64,000 nt of DNA, from positions 62,001 to 126,000 of the forward strand of contig NZ_LKBT01000002.1 in NCBI RefSeq assembly GCF_002699985.1. The letters run 5' to 3'. The notes below the pieces were generated by a model. It saw only the letters and a list, made by a program, of their open reading frames with translations, did not search any database and was not told the origin of the DNA. The position numbers and the translations under genes were made by a program. Origin of the DNA: Pseudomonas sp. ICMP 561. GTDB taxonomy: Bacteria > Pseudomonadota > Gammaproteobacteria > Pseudomonadales > Pseudomonadaceae. Within the stretch, counting starts at the first letter, position 1; every line of letters starts with the position of its first letter. Positions 1 to 9,100 of this stretch are shown in pieces.

Positions 1-695
1 AACGGCGCGCCAATCCACTTCTGCAGGTTGTAGCCCGCGAACGCCACGCCCAGCTCGTCGAGTTTGAAATCCAGTTGGCCCAGTGCGTGGGCACCATCAA
101 GGATGATATCCACGCCGTGCTCTTTCGCCAGACCGGCAATGGCCTGGACCGGCATCACGAGTCCTGTGCGGTGAGTGACATGGGTCAGCGCCATCAGCTT
201 GAGCCGTGGATACTGCTCGAAGGCTTGCTGATAGCTGTTCAACAGGCTTTCGTAGGTAACGGGGTGGACGTGGGAAATCTCGATGACTTCGACGCCACGG
301 CTTTTGGCCAGCCAGCGCATGGCAGACTGCACGCTGATGTAATCCAGATCACAGATCAGCACCTGATCGCCAGGTTGCAGCTGGTTGTAGTTGCGGATCA
401 GCGACTGTAACGATTCGGATGCGCAGCGGGTGATTGCGATTTCTTCTGCGCTGACTTGTAGCAGTTGCGCCAGTTCGGCGTGGATCATGCCGCTGTCATG
501 GGTATCGAATTGGCGACGCACATACACCGAGTTGCTACGGTTCACATAATCAATATTGCGACGATAGTCTTCCATGACTTCACGTGTCATGCGCCCGAAG
601 TAGCCGTTCTCCAGATTGATCGGCCCTGGCTCAACGTCGTAGCGCCCGGCGATGTCCTGCCAGAACTGTTCATCCCTTGCCTGTTGCTCGAGCAT
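1..695 (-). CDS. Class V aminotransferase-like PLP enzyme, 3' end cut by window
   Basis: The first 231 residues are present; the C-terminal half lies outside the window. Translation from the ATG at 693-695 reads MLEQQARDEQFWQDIAGRY and continues with a fold type I PLP-enzyme pattern. A substrate-loop motif NLENGYFG lies near residue 27, a cofactor-binding Asp-Gly-Ala-His (DGAHALGQ) near 200, and the likely Schiff-base lysine in NLQKWIGAP near 228. This layout matches the isopenicillin-N epimerase/cysteine desulfurase-like branch of class V aminotransferases, not the IscS encoded at the other end of the window. A purine-rich ribosome site (AGAGGGG) sits about 5 bases before the ATG. The substrate cannot be told from sequence. 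The downstream gene context is missing. Confidence 0.85.
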   Translation of the reverse strand, partial: MLEQQARDEQFWQDIAGRYDVEPGPINLENGYFGRMTREVMEDYRRNIDYVNRSNSVYVRRQFDTHDSGMIHAELAQLLQVSAEEIAITRCASESLQSLIRNYNQLQPGDQVLICDLDYISVQSAMRWLAKSRGVEVIEISHVHPVTYESLLNSYQQAFEQYPRLKLMALTHVTHRTGLVMPVQAIAGLAKEHGVDIILDGAHALGQLDFKLDELGVAFAGYNLQKWIGAP

Positions 696-778
696 TGCGT
701 CCCCTCTTGTCAAAACAATCTAACCATCTCTATGAATTGCTGACGAACTATGGAAGCGGTGCTTGGTGATGCGTAATC

Positions 779-873
779 CCGTAGGACCGGCTTTAGCCGG
801 GAGGGCGTCGGCAACATTTGCCAAACCTTCTTCGCCAGAAATACCGCTCTCCCGGCTAAAGCCGGTCCTACGG
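779..873. repeat. REPIN, family A (inverted REP pair)
   Basis: Two arms, CGTAGGACCGGCTTTAGCC and its complement, face each other across about 40 bases and can form a long hairpin. The same arms recur at 18110-18200, 18315-18404 and 39018-39110, with a decayed copy around 56560-57022. All lie between genes. Such REP doublets are normally mobilised in trans by a RAYT transposase; none is encoded in this window. Confidence 0.9.
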
Positions 874-917
874 AATTGCAGGCGACCAAAGAATCTCTCA
901 CGTGATCCGGCTGCCAG

Positions 918-1148
918 TCAGTCCAGCTTCTTCCGCGGCCCCTTGCGTAGCGGTTCCAGCAGCTCCGACAGGCCGTTATGGTCAATCTCCTGCATTAACG
1001 CCAACAGGCTGCCCAGTTCGCCCTTGGGAAAGCCCTCCCGCGCAAACCAATTCAGGTATTGGCCCGGCAAGTCGGCCAGCAGGCGGCCTTTGTATTTGCC
1101 AAACGGCATTTCGCGGGTGACCAGCAGCAAAAGTTTTTCCGGATCCAT
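918..1148 (-). CDS. DUF3820 family small protein
   Basis: A 76-residue protein starting MDPEKLLLLVTREMPFGKYK. The G-K-Y-K-G core, the ADLPGQYLNWFAREGFPKG segment and the length are those of the DUF3820 family, which resembles a putative quorum-sensing/exonuclease-associated domain but has no settled function. The frame stays open upstream to a TTG at 1172, giving seven extra residues. The ATG at 1148 is preferred because family members begin MxPEK. No neighbour shares its direction closely; a REPIN separates it from the aminotransferase gene downstream. It is soluble, with no signal peptide and a basic C-terminal tail (RKGPRKK). Confidence 0.85.
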   Translation of the reverse strand: MDPEKLLLLVTREMPFGKYKGRLLADLPGQYLNWFAREGFPKGELGSLLALMQEIDHNGLSELLEPLRKGPRKKLD

Positions 1149-1193
1149 GAGCTTCGCGTTACCTGATTTCAAAACACCCTGACGATACGTGCA

Positions 1194-1228
1194 TTCTGCA
1201 TGCAGGCCAAAGGACAGTTCATGCAGAA
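1194..1228 (+). promoter_or_regulatory. Inverted repeat, candidate activator site
   Basis: TTCTGCATG at 1194-1202 is repeated in inverse as CATGCAGAA at 1220-1228. Its centre lies roughly 90 bases upstream of the sigma-54-type promoter at 1299, a usual distance for an enhancer-binding protein site. This role is inferred. Confidence 0.4.
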
Positions 1229-1298
1229 ATCACGACTCATCTGTATGGCGTTTAATATAAGTCATTGATTTTAAAGATTTAAGTTTATTCAAAAAAGC

Positions 1299-1314
1299 TG
1301 GCATGCCCCCTGCA
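1299..1314 (+). promoter_or_regulatory. Sigma-54-type promoter of the DUF2383 gene
   Basis: TGGCATGCCCCCTGCA carries the -24 GG and -12 GC dinucleotides exactly ten bases apart and the TGGCA/TGCA context typical of RpoN promoters. Transcription would start near 1325, about 45 bases before the ATG at 1369. Confidence 0.65.
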
Positions 1315-1368
1315 ATTACCTAAGCATGCAAATCATTTTGTATAAACCTGCCCATAAGGAACTTGAAA

Positions 1369-1848
1369 ATGACTGACATCAATAAAGAATCGATCTCCCT
1401 TCTGAACGACCTGATCGAAACCAGCAAAGATGGCGAAAAGGGTTTTCAGACCAGCGCAGAAGATATCAAAAACCCTGCGATCAAGGCTTACTTCCTGAGC
1501 CGTTCTGCAGAAATCAAAACTTCGGTCGCTGAACTGCAGGCTGAAGTACGTTCACTGGGCGGCGATCCAGAAACCTCTTCCAGCGTAAGTGGCACCCTGC
1601 ACCGCGCATGGGTTGACCTGAAGTCGGTATTGACCGGCAAAGACGACAAAGCAATCCTGGAAGAAGTAGAGCGCGGCGAAGACGTAGCGCTGAAGGCTTA
1701 CAAAGAAGCCCGTCAGAAAGCGGTTGAGAAAAATCTGCCAGCTTCCGTTACCTCGTTGATCGACAAGCAACTAGTTGGCGTGCAAGCTAACCACGATAAA
1801 GTCCGTGACCTGCGTAATGCTGCTCGTGCCGAGAAAGCTGCACACTAA
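1369..1848 (+). CDS. PA2169-family four-helix-bundle protein (DUF2383)
   Basis: A 159-residue cytoplasmic protein with no signal peptide, predicted to be almost wholly helical. It begins MTDINKESISLLNDLIETSK and follows the DUF2383/ferritin-like pattern seen in Pseudomonas PA2169-type proteins. Two antiparallel helical hairpins are visible (about residues 5-60 and 80-150), with the acidic motif EEVERGEDVALKAYKEA in the middle. The ATG at 1369 is set by an AAGGA site eight bases upstream; an in-frame TTG at 1363 is less likely. The gene stands alone. A sigma-54-type promoter lies upstream and a strong terminator follows, so it should be monocistronic and tightly controlled. The family is stress-associated, but its biochemical activity is not established. 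Confidence 0.88.
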   Translation: MTDINKESISLLNDLIETSKDGEKGFQTSAEDIKNPAIKAYFLSRSAEIKTSVAELQAEVRSLGGDPETSSSVSGTLHRAWVDLKSVLTGKDDKAILEEVERGEDVALKAYKEARQKAVEKNLPASVTSLIDKQLVGVQANHDKVRDLRNAARAEKAAH

Positions 1849-1861
1849 GACTTGATTTTCT

Positions 1862-1893
1862 AAAAAACGCCAGCCAGTCTGGCGTTTTTTTAT
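1862..1893 (+). terminator. Rho-independent terminator of the DUF2383 gene
   Basis: AAAAAACGCCAG and CTGGCGTTTTTT form a near-perfect stem with a CCAGT loop and a T-run, starting 14 bases after the stop codon. Confidence 0.93.
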
Positions 1894-2023
1894 GGCTGTA
1901 ATTCAGCGATATTTTTGGCCTCCCTCGGGACAGGCAGGAGCGAATTTATTCGCGAAGAGGCCAACGTTATCGCTGGATAATCAACTGACTGAACCCTGCC
2001 TTCGTCTCAACATCCCCTAAAAC

Positions 2024-3520
2024 CTAAGTCGGCTCAACTCTGTTGCGCCCGTTGCTCTTGGCAACATACAGCGCCTTGTCGGCAGTGTTGAACAGCGTAT
2101 CAACAGGGGCGCCAGCATTCGCCTCGGTACAGGCGATGCCAATGCTGACGGTAATTGGCTGGTTATCCCCCGCATAAGGGGCAATGTCCTGTACGGCTTG
2201 CCTGATGATCTCTGCGATGGCTCTGGCACCTTCCATATCGGTTTCACCCAGCACCACGACAAACTCTTCGCCGCCATACCGGGCCACAAAATCACCCGGT
2301 CTTCTGATGTGGTTGGCGATGGTCGTCGCTACGTTGCGTAGCGCTTCATCTCCGCCATGATGGCCGTGGCGATCATTGAAGGCTTTGAAGTGATCAACAT
2401 CTATCACCAGCAGCGAAACGGGTTTGCCTGATCGTATGCTGCGCATCCATTCGCTTTTAATCACTTCATCGAGCCTGCGCCGGTTGGCCAGCCCGGTCAG
2501 CGCATCGGTTGATGCACGGGCTCGGAGCTCTTCTTCGGCCTGATGCCGCAGGCCTAGTTCACGGCGCAGCAGCAGGCTCAGCCACAAGATACCCAGACAC
2601 AATACGGTGGTAGCGATGCCCACCAATAGCACATTGCGATGCCAGAGGGCGTAGACCTCTTTGACGGACTGGCCTACTACAACAATCAGCGGCAAATCGC
2701 CGACATGGGAAAACGTGTATAGGCGCTCTTTGCCGTCGATGGATGACGTACCAGAAAAACTGCCATTACCTTCTTCAATAATCCGTTTGAAATTTGGGGT
2801 GCTGGCAAAGCTGGTGCCGATAAGGTCCTTGCCGGAGATTTCTGGATGACGGGCGAGCAGAACGCCGTCAGTGTTAAGTAGCGTGATGTTGCTGTCCGGA
2901 CCAATGTCCAGCGTGCGAAACAACTGCTTGAAATACACCAGGCGCATCGCCGCACTGGCGATGCCTTGAAAAGAGCCGTCCTCGCCCGATATCCGCCGAC
3001 TGAAGCTGATGCACCAGTCCTTGAACCCGCCGCGGGACTTGAAGGGCGCACCCACCAGCATCTCGTTTGACGGGTTACGCCTGAGCTCCTGGAAGTGCGC
3101 GCGATCAGCAAGATTGACAGTTCGGGGCGTCACTGATGTGGAGTCGGCGAGAATACGCCCGTCCTTGTCTATCAACAGCAGGTCGCCTTTGTAGCGTGCA
3201 GCGGTGGAGCGATCAAACAGGACCAGGTGACGCAGATTCGGCGCAATGTTTTGCAGTTCGGGCATTTGCCATGCGCTGATCATGCCCTGCAACGAGGTGT
3301 CGTAAAGCTCAGCATTACGCAATACATCGGCATCAATCAGGCTCACGATATTGGAAGAAGCCCGCGCTGCAGCTTCATTTGCGTCCCGTCGTTCACGGAT
3401 CAATAACGAGACAACAATGATCGCAATGGCGGCGATTGCCAGCACACTGCCGCACACCAGGAAAATCTCTGGCCGAGTCCATTTTTTATTCGGTGCCTGC
3501 ATGGCGTGATGAGCAATCAT
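2024..3520 (-). CDS. Membrane diguanylate cyclase (Cache sensor + GGDEF)
   Basis: A 498-residue c-di-GMP synthase. A first membrane segment near residues 20-42 is followed by a periplasmic Cache-type sensor region (about 50-285, with LLLIDKDGRILADS), a second membrane segment (about 295-320, GIATTVLCLGILWLSLLLRR) and a C-terminal GGDEF domain. The active-site signature is GGEEF (in ARYGGEEFVVVLGE). An RxxD inhibitory site (RPGD) lies exactly five residues before it, so product feedback inhibition is expected. The reading frame extends up to a TTG at 3559, but that lies in a large palindrome; the ATG at 3520 is taken, and the ATG at 3502 is also possible because none has a convincing ribosome site. 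It is a single gene; the two-component genes beyond it read the same way 370 bases upstream. Confidence 0.9.
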   Translation of the reverse strand: MIAHHAMQAPNKKWTRPEIFLVCGSVLAIAAIAIIVVSLLIRERRDANEAAARASSNIVSLIDADVLRNAELYDTSLQGMISAWQMPELQNIAPNLRHLVLFDRSTAARYKGDLLLIDKDGRILADSTSVTPRTVNLADRAHFQELRRNPSNEMLVGAPFKSRGGFKDWCISFSRRISGEDGSFQGIASAAMRLVYFKQLFRTLDIGPDSNITLLNTDGVLLARHPEISGKDLIGTSFASTPNFKRIIEEGNGSFSGTSSIDGKERLYTFSHVGDLPLIVVVGQSVKEVYALWHRNVLLVGIATTVLCLGILWLSLLLRRELGLRHQAEEELRARASTDALTGLANRRRLDEVIKSEWMRSIRSGKPVSLLVIDVDHFKAFNDRHGHHGGDEALRNVATTIANHIRRPGDFVARYGGEEFVVVLGETDMEGARAIAEIIRQAVQDIAPYAGDNQPITVSIGIACTEANAGAPVDTLFNTADKALYVAKSNGRNRVEPT

Positions 3521-3550
3521 TGCGCGGAGTGAACCCGGTAAATAATAAAT

Positions 3551-3588
3551 ATCCCTCAACGCTTTGTTTTAAAAGCGTTTTAAGGGAT
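3551..3588. repeat. Interrupted palindrome upstream of the GGDEF gene
   Basis: ATCCCT-C-AACGCTTT is mirrored by AAAGCGTT-TTA-AGGGAT across a six-base loop. It overlaps the upstream TTG candidate start of the diguanylate cyclase and may be an operator or an mRNA leader hairpin. The stretch 3589-3889 holds nothing else I can support beyond a decayed REP-like fragment near 3720-3770. Confidence 0.6.
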
Positions 3589-3889
3589 TGATATATTGAT
3601 AGTGGTTGTCGACCCGCTATTTATAACCCATACAGGACGCGTTGAAACAGCAGTGATTTATTATGTTCGTGAACACGTTTTATTTGCTGGAGTGTTGTAT
3701 CTGTAAAAAAACACATGCCTGGACGCTCATCCTTGTGGGCGCCGGGCTTGCCCGCAATACATGAGACGCACCTGGAAAATAGACTGCGTCATTGTTTATC
3801 GCGCGCAAGTCGGATCGCCGCACGGTGTGACCCCTCAGGATTGAATTCCAGGCCCGTTAGTCAGGTGTGGTTTGCTTCAAGGAAAACCA

Positions 3890-5254
3890 TCACAACGGCA
3901 AGTTGATCCCGAAGGTATTAATACCCTCGCGGCTGTGCACAAATACGCTGCCGCCATGCATCAGCGCAATGGCTTTGACGATGGCCAGTCCCAGGCCATG
4001 GTTGGCACCGCTGTTGGCGCGCGAGGCGTCCACCCGGTAAAAGCGTTCGAACAGCTTGGGCAGGTGCTCGCTGGCGATCTGCGGACCGGGGTTGGCGACG
4101 CCCACACTGACATGATCGGTCTGCTCGGCAATGTCCACGCGAATCGTTCGCCCAGCCTCGGTGTGTTGCACGGCATTGTGGAGCAAGTTGATCAGCGCCC
4201 GACGCAAGTGGGCCTTTTCCATGGGCACACGAGCGTCACCGTGGACTTCGACGCGCACCTGGGCATCCTCAAGAATGAAGTCCAGATAATCCAGTGTGGT
4301 CGCCACTTCCTCAGCCAGAGACGCGCACGTCAGTTCCGTTACCTTGCTGCCTTGGTCAGCGCTGGCCAGGAATAGCATGTCATTGATGATCGAGCGCAGT
4401 CGTTCGAGCTCTTCCAGATTCGATTGCAGCACCTCGAAGTAGTGTTCCGCCGAACGCCCTCGGGTCAAGGCCACCTGAGTCTGGCCAATGAGGTTGGTCA
4501 GCGGCGAACGCAGTTCATGGGCGACATCCGCGTTGAAGGATTCAAGCCGCGCATAGGCCTGCTCGACTCGCTCGAGTGTCGAATTGAATGAGGTTACAAA
4601 CTGGTTCAGTTCCGGTGGCAGGGGCGTCATCTGCAGGCGCCCGGAGAGTCTGGGAGGTGTGAGCTTGCGCGCCTCCAGTGAAAGGCTGGTCAACGGCCGC
4701 AATCCAATACGCGCGGCCCAGTAACCCAGCACCGACGCCAGCAGGATACCGAGCGTCGCGAATCCGATCAGAGCGATCATCAGCGAGTGCTGGGTTTGCA
4801 GAAATGTATCGGTATCGACGGCAATCAGGAAACGAAGAGGCGGGCGTTGCTCCCTGGCGTCGAACTGGCTGACCAACACCTTGAACGGATATTCGTGCCC
4901 GGTAATTCGCAGTTCACGCATGCCCAGAGGGCCATTGGCGAAACGACGAATGTCGGCATCCGGGTTGCCAAATTCATAGACCGGATTGTCGCTGACCACC
5001 CAGAAACGCAGGCGCTTGTCTTCTTCGCTGAGAAGCTTCAGCTTGTTTTTGATCCGGCCCCAGTGCTCGACGTCGCTGTGGCGATTGACCGCAGATTCCA
5101 GCACGCTGTAGCGGGCTTCCGCCTCGGCTTCAGGTAGCAGCGCCATGCTTTTATCAACCTGCAGATACAACGCCCAGCCGATCAGGGTAAAAACCAGCAA
5201 CGCCACGAGCGCGAACAGGCCGCTCAGGCGCAGGGCGATGGAGTCCGTCCTCAC
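3890..5254 (-). CDS. Heavy-metal-type sensor histidine kinase
   Basis: A 454-residue inner-membrane kinase. Membrane segments lie at about 10-32 and 157-180 and flank a periplasmic sensor of about 125 residues. A HAMP domain follows (RIGLRPLTSL), then the phosphoacceptor motif FNADVAHELRSPL with His246, the N box LLHNAVQHTE and the G box GLGLAIVKAI. The arrangement and the short periplasmic loop match the CusS/CopS/IrlS family that senses copper, silver or other metals. Its start overlaps the last four bases of the response-regulator gene (ATGA), so the two are translationally coupled. The ligand is not predictable. The RND pump next door (6166-10424) is a plausible but unproven target. Confidence 0.9.
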   Translation of the reverse strand: MRTDSIALRLSGLFALVALLVFTLIGWALYLQVDKSMALLPEAEAEARYSVLESAVNRHSDVEHWGRIKNKLKLLSEEDKRLRFWVVSDNPVYEFGNPDADIRRFANGPLGMRELRITGHEYPFKVLVSQFDAREQRPPLRFLIAVDTDTFLQTQHSLMIALIGFATLGILLASVLGYWAARIGLRPLTSLSLEARKLTPPRLSGRLQMTPLPPELNQFVTSFNSTLERVEQAYARLESFNADVAHELRSPLTNLIGQTQVALTRGRSAEHYFEVLQSNLEELERLRSIINDMLFLASADQGSKVTELTCASLAEEVATTLDYLDFILEDAQVRVEVHGDARVPMEKAHLRRALINLLHNAVQHTEAGRTIRVDIAEQTDHVSVGVANPGPQIASEHLPKLFERFYRVDASRANSGANHGLGLAIVKAIALMHGGSVFVHSREGINTFGINLPL

Positions 5255-5934
5255 TGCGGCTCTCCGGCACGACTTTCAAGCACGTAGCCCATACCGCGAA
5301 TGGTGTGCAGTAATTTCTGCTCGAAGGGGCCGTCCAGCTTGGCGCGTAGCCGTTTGATCGCAACCTCGACGACGTTGGCGTCACTGTCGAAATTGATGTC
5401 CCAGACCATCTCGGCGATGGACGTCTTGGAGAGAATTTCACCCTGGCGGCGCGCCAGCACACTGAGCAACGAGAACTCCTTGGCTGTCAGGTCCAGACGC
5501 AGCCCGGCGCGCGTTGCCTTGCGGCTGATCAGGTCGATCCACAAATCGGCAATGCTGATTTGCATGGGTTCGTGACCGCTGCTGCGTCGGGTCAGCGCTT
5601 GCAGGCGAGCAACCAGTTCAAGAAATGAGAACGGCTTGCCCAGATAATCATCGGCACCTTCGCGAAGGCCGCGGATACGGTCATCCACTTGCTCGCGGGC
5701 GGTGAGCATGATCACAGGCGTTTGTTTACGGGCGCGCAACGTGCGCAGTACCCCAAAGCCATCCAGACCGGGCAGCATCACGTCGAGAATGATCACCTCG
5801 TAATCGCTCTCCAGCGCCAGATGCAGGCCTTCTATGCCGTCGCGAGCGAGGTCTACGGTAAAGCCTTGCTCGGTCAGACCGCGACGCAGGTAATCAGCGG
5901 TCTTCTCTTCGTCTTCGATGATCAGGACACGCAT
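5251..5934 (-). CDS. Heavy-metal-type OmpR-family response regulator
   Basis: A 227-residue regulator with a receiver domain (residues 1-115; acidic pocket E7/D8, phosphoacceptor D51 in ILDVMLPG, T78 and K100 in LGKPF) and a winged-helix DNA-binding domain (about 128-222, ending LLHTIRGMGYVLE). It belongs to the CopR/CusR/IrlR group by similarity to their linker and recognition regions. It is the first gene of a two-gene operon with the downstream kinase (four-base overlap). The promoter must lie between 5935 and 6165, where a REP element also sits. Targets are probably metal- or envelope-stress genes. Confidence 0.9.
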   Translation of the reverse strand: MRVLIIEDEEKTADYLRRGLTEQGFTVDLARDGIEGLHLALESDYEVIILDVMLPGLDGFGVLRTLRARKQTPVIMLTAREQVDDRIRGLREGADDYLGKPFSFLELVARLQALTRRSSGHEPMQISIADLWIDLISRKATRAGLRLDLTAKEFSLLSVLARRQGEILSKTSIAEMVWDINFDSDANVVEVAIKRLRAKLDGPFEQKLLHTIRGMGYVLESRAGEPQ

Positions 5935-6031
5935 GGGGCAGGGTCTCGATAGGTAAACAATAACTTTTTAAATACAGCGGACCTTGTTGGCTCTCATTAA
6001 GCAAATTACAACTTACTGAATATGGCGTTTT

Positions 6032-6123
6032 CTGTTGGAGCGAGGCTTGCCCGCGAAGAACGATCACGCGGTGCGCCAGGCTCATCGAGTCGACGCCTTC
6101 GCGGGCAAGCCTCGCTCCAACAG
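6032..6123. repeat. REP doublet, family B
   Basis: CTGTTGGAGCGAGGCTTGCC and CGCGGGCAAGCCTCGCTCCA face each other, enclosing GAACGATCACGCGGTGCG. The same element, inverted and with an extra insertion in one arm, is at 16521-16626 inside the fimbrial adhesin frame. It sits between the stop of the RND pump gene and the response-regulator promoter. Confidence 0.88.
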
Positions 6124-6165
6124 GCCCGGTAGCGATGTGTCAGCGGAAATGTCCTTTGCTGGTAA

Positions 6166-9100
6166 TCATTTGTTCATTACCAAAGAAGGCTCGGCCTCAT
6201 CCTTGCGCTTATGAAACACCCGCTCCAGCTGCAAGTAGATCACCGGTGTCGTAAACAGTGTCAGCATCTGGCTGACCAGCAAACCACCCACGACGGCAAT
6301 CCCCAGCGGCTGGCGCAGTTCGGCACCCACACCGTAACCGAGCATCAAGGGCAGTGCGCCCAGCAAGGCCGCCAAGGTGGTCATGATGATTGGACGGAAA
6401 CGCGTCAGGCAGGCTTCATGAATTGCATCCAGTGGGCTCATGCCTCGGTCACGCTGCGCCTCGAGGGCGAAGTCCACCAGCAAAATACCGTTCTTCTTGA
6501 CGATACCGATGAGCAGCACCACGCCGATCAAGGCCATGATCGAAAAATCCTGCCCCATCAACCACAGCAGCAGCAACGCGCCGATACCCGCCGAGGGCAG
6601 GGTGGAAATGATCGTCAACGGGTGGACGAAGCTTTCGTAAAGCACACCCAGAATGATGTACACCGCCACCAGCGCCGCCAGAATCAGCCACGGCTGGTTG
6701 GCCAGTGAACTCTGAAACGCCTGCGCCGCCCCCTGGAAGTTACCGATGATGGAAGCTGGCATGCCGATCTCGTTTTTGGCCTGATCGAGCATGCGCACCG
6801 CATCTCCCAACGCCACACCGTGCGACAGGTTAAACGACAGGTTGGCGGCGGGGAACATGCCGTCATGGGCGATGGACAAAGGCCCCATGGTCGGCGCGCC
6901 GACCTTGGCCAGCGCCGACAGTGGCACCATCTCGTTGGTCAGGGGCGAACGCAGATAGAAATACCCCAGGCTTTCGGCCTTGCCGCGTTGTTTGGCGTCC
7001 AGTTCCAGAATCACTTTGTACTGATTGATTTCAGTCTGGTACTCGCTGATCTGTCGCTGGCCGAAAGCGTCGTACAGGGCCTGATCGACATCGTTGGTCG
7101 TCAATCCGAAGCGAGCGGCAGCGCTGCGGTCGATATTGATATGGGTAACGCTGCCGCCCAGTTGCAGGTCATTGGACAAGTCACGGAATGCCGGGTTGGT
7201 GCGCAGTTTTTCCGTCAGGCGCTGGGTCCAGGTATTGAGGAGCGGACCGTCATTGCTTTTGAGCACATATTGATACTGGCTGCGGCTCGGACCGGGGCTC
7301 AGGTTGATGTCTTGCCCGGCGCGCAGGTACAGAACGATGCCGGGAATCTTCGCCAGCTTCGGACGTATCCGGTCGATGAACTCACTTACAGAAACGTCGC
7401 GTTCACCCCGGGGTTTAAGGGAGATCCAGAACCGCCCGTTGGCGATGGTCTGGTTGCTGCCGCTGACCCCAACCGAATGGGAGAACGCCTGCACTGCCGG
7501 ATCGGCACCGATGATTTTCGCCAGTTGCAGGTGTTTTTCCACCATGTCGGGATAGGAAATATCGGCGGCCGCCTCGCTGGTGCCAAGGGCGAATGCGGTG
7601 TCCTGTACCGGAAAGAACCCTTTGGGGATCAGTACGTAGCCAACGCCTGCCAGCACAAATGTCAGCCCGAAAACCCCGAGCATGATCCGTTGATGGGCCA
7701 GGGCCTTGTTCAGGCCCCGCTCATAAAGTGCCAACAGGCGTTCGCTGAAACCTGGCTTTGCATGCGGATCATGTTTCGGCGCACGCATGAACAGCGCCGC
7801 CAGTGTCGGCGCCAGGGTCAGTGAAACGACAACCGAAATCAGAATGGTCGCGGTGGCAGTGAGGGCAAACTCCTTGAACAGCCGCCCGACCACGCCGCCC
7901 ATGAACAGCAACGGAATAAACGCCGCCACCAACGAGAAGCTGATAGACACCACCGTGAAGCCAATTTCGCCAGAGCCCTTGATCGCCGCTTCGCGCATGC
8001 CGTCACCGGCTTCAAGGTGTCGGTGAATGTTCTCCACTACGACAATGGCGTCGTCCACCACAAACCCGACCGCCACCACAATCGCCACCAGCGTCAGGTT
8101 GTTCAGGCTGAAACCAAACACGTACATCATCGCGAAGCTGGCGACCAGCGAGACGCCCAGCACAGCGCTGACAATCAGCGTGGCCGACAGCTGGCGCAGG
8201 AACAGCGCCATGACCGCGACCACCAGCAGAATGGCGATCACCAGGGTCATTTCCACTTCGTGCAGCGAGGCACGAATGGTTCGTGTCCGGTCATTGAGCA
8301 CCGAGACGTCGACCGAGGCCGGAAGCATTTCCAGCAGACGTGGCATCTCGCGCTGAATGCGGTCCACGGTTTCCACGATGTTGGCACCGGGCTGGCGGAA
8401 AATCGTGACGTTGACGCCTTGCTGATCGCCCGACCAGGCCTGCACGTAAGCGTTTTCCGAACCGTTGATGACCCGCGCCACGTCCTTCAGGTGAACAGGG
8501 GCGCCGTCCTTGTAGGAGACGATCAGTTGCGCGTAATCCTGAGGCCGAAACAGTTGATCGTTGGAGGCAATGGTGGACACGCTGTCCTTGCCATACAGCG
8601 CACCTTTGGCGAGGTTGAGACTGGTCTGTTGCACCGCGACGCGGATATCGGCAAGGGTCAGGCCCAGTGCGGCGAGCTTCTCCGGTGCTGCTTGCACGCG
8701 AATCGCGGGCCGCTGTTGACCGGTAATGAACACCTGACCCACACCGTCGATCTGGCTCAGTTGCCGCGCCAGCAACGACTCGGTCACATCGCTGAGTTCA
8801 GTAGGCGGCATCAGATTGGAGCTGACGCTGAGAATCAGCACCGGGCTGTCCGCTGGATTGACCTTGCGCCAGGTCGGCAGGTTGGGCATGTCAGCGGGAA
8901 GGCGGCCCGCTGCGGTATTGATCGCGGCCTGGACTTCCTGCGCGGCGGTGTCGATGCTTTTGTTGAGGGTAAATTGCAGGGTCAGGTTGGTGGAGCCCAA
9001 GGCGCTGCTGGAGGTCATTTGCGTCATGCCGGGAATGGCGCTGAATTGCACTTCCAACGGCGTCGCGACTGATGAAGCCATGGTTTCCGGGCTGGCACCG

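Noticed and set aside
3715..3906. 63-residue frame between GGDEF and kinase genes
   Set aside because: No ribosome site or motif; overlaps a decayed REP-like sequence.
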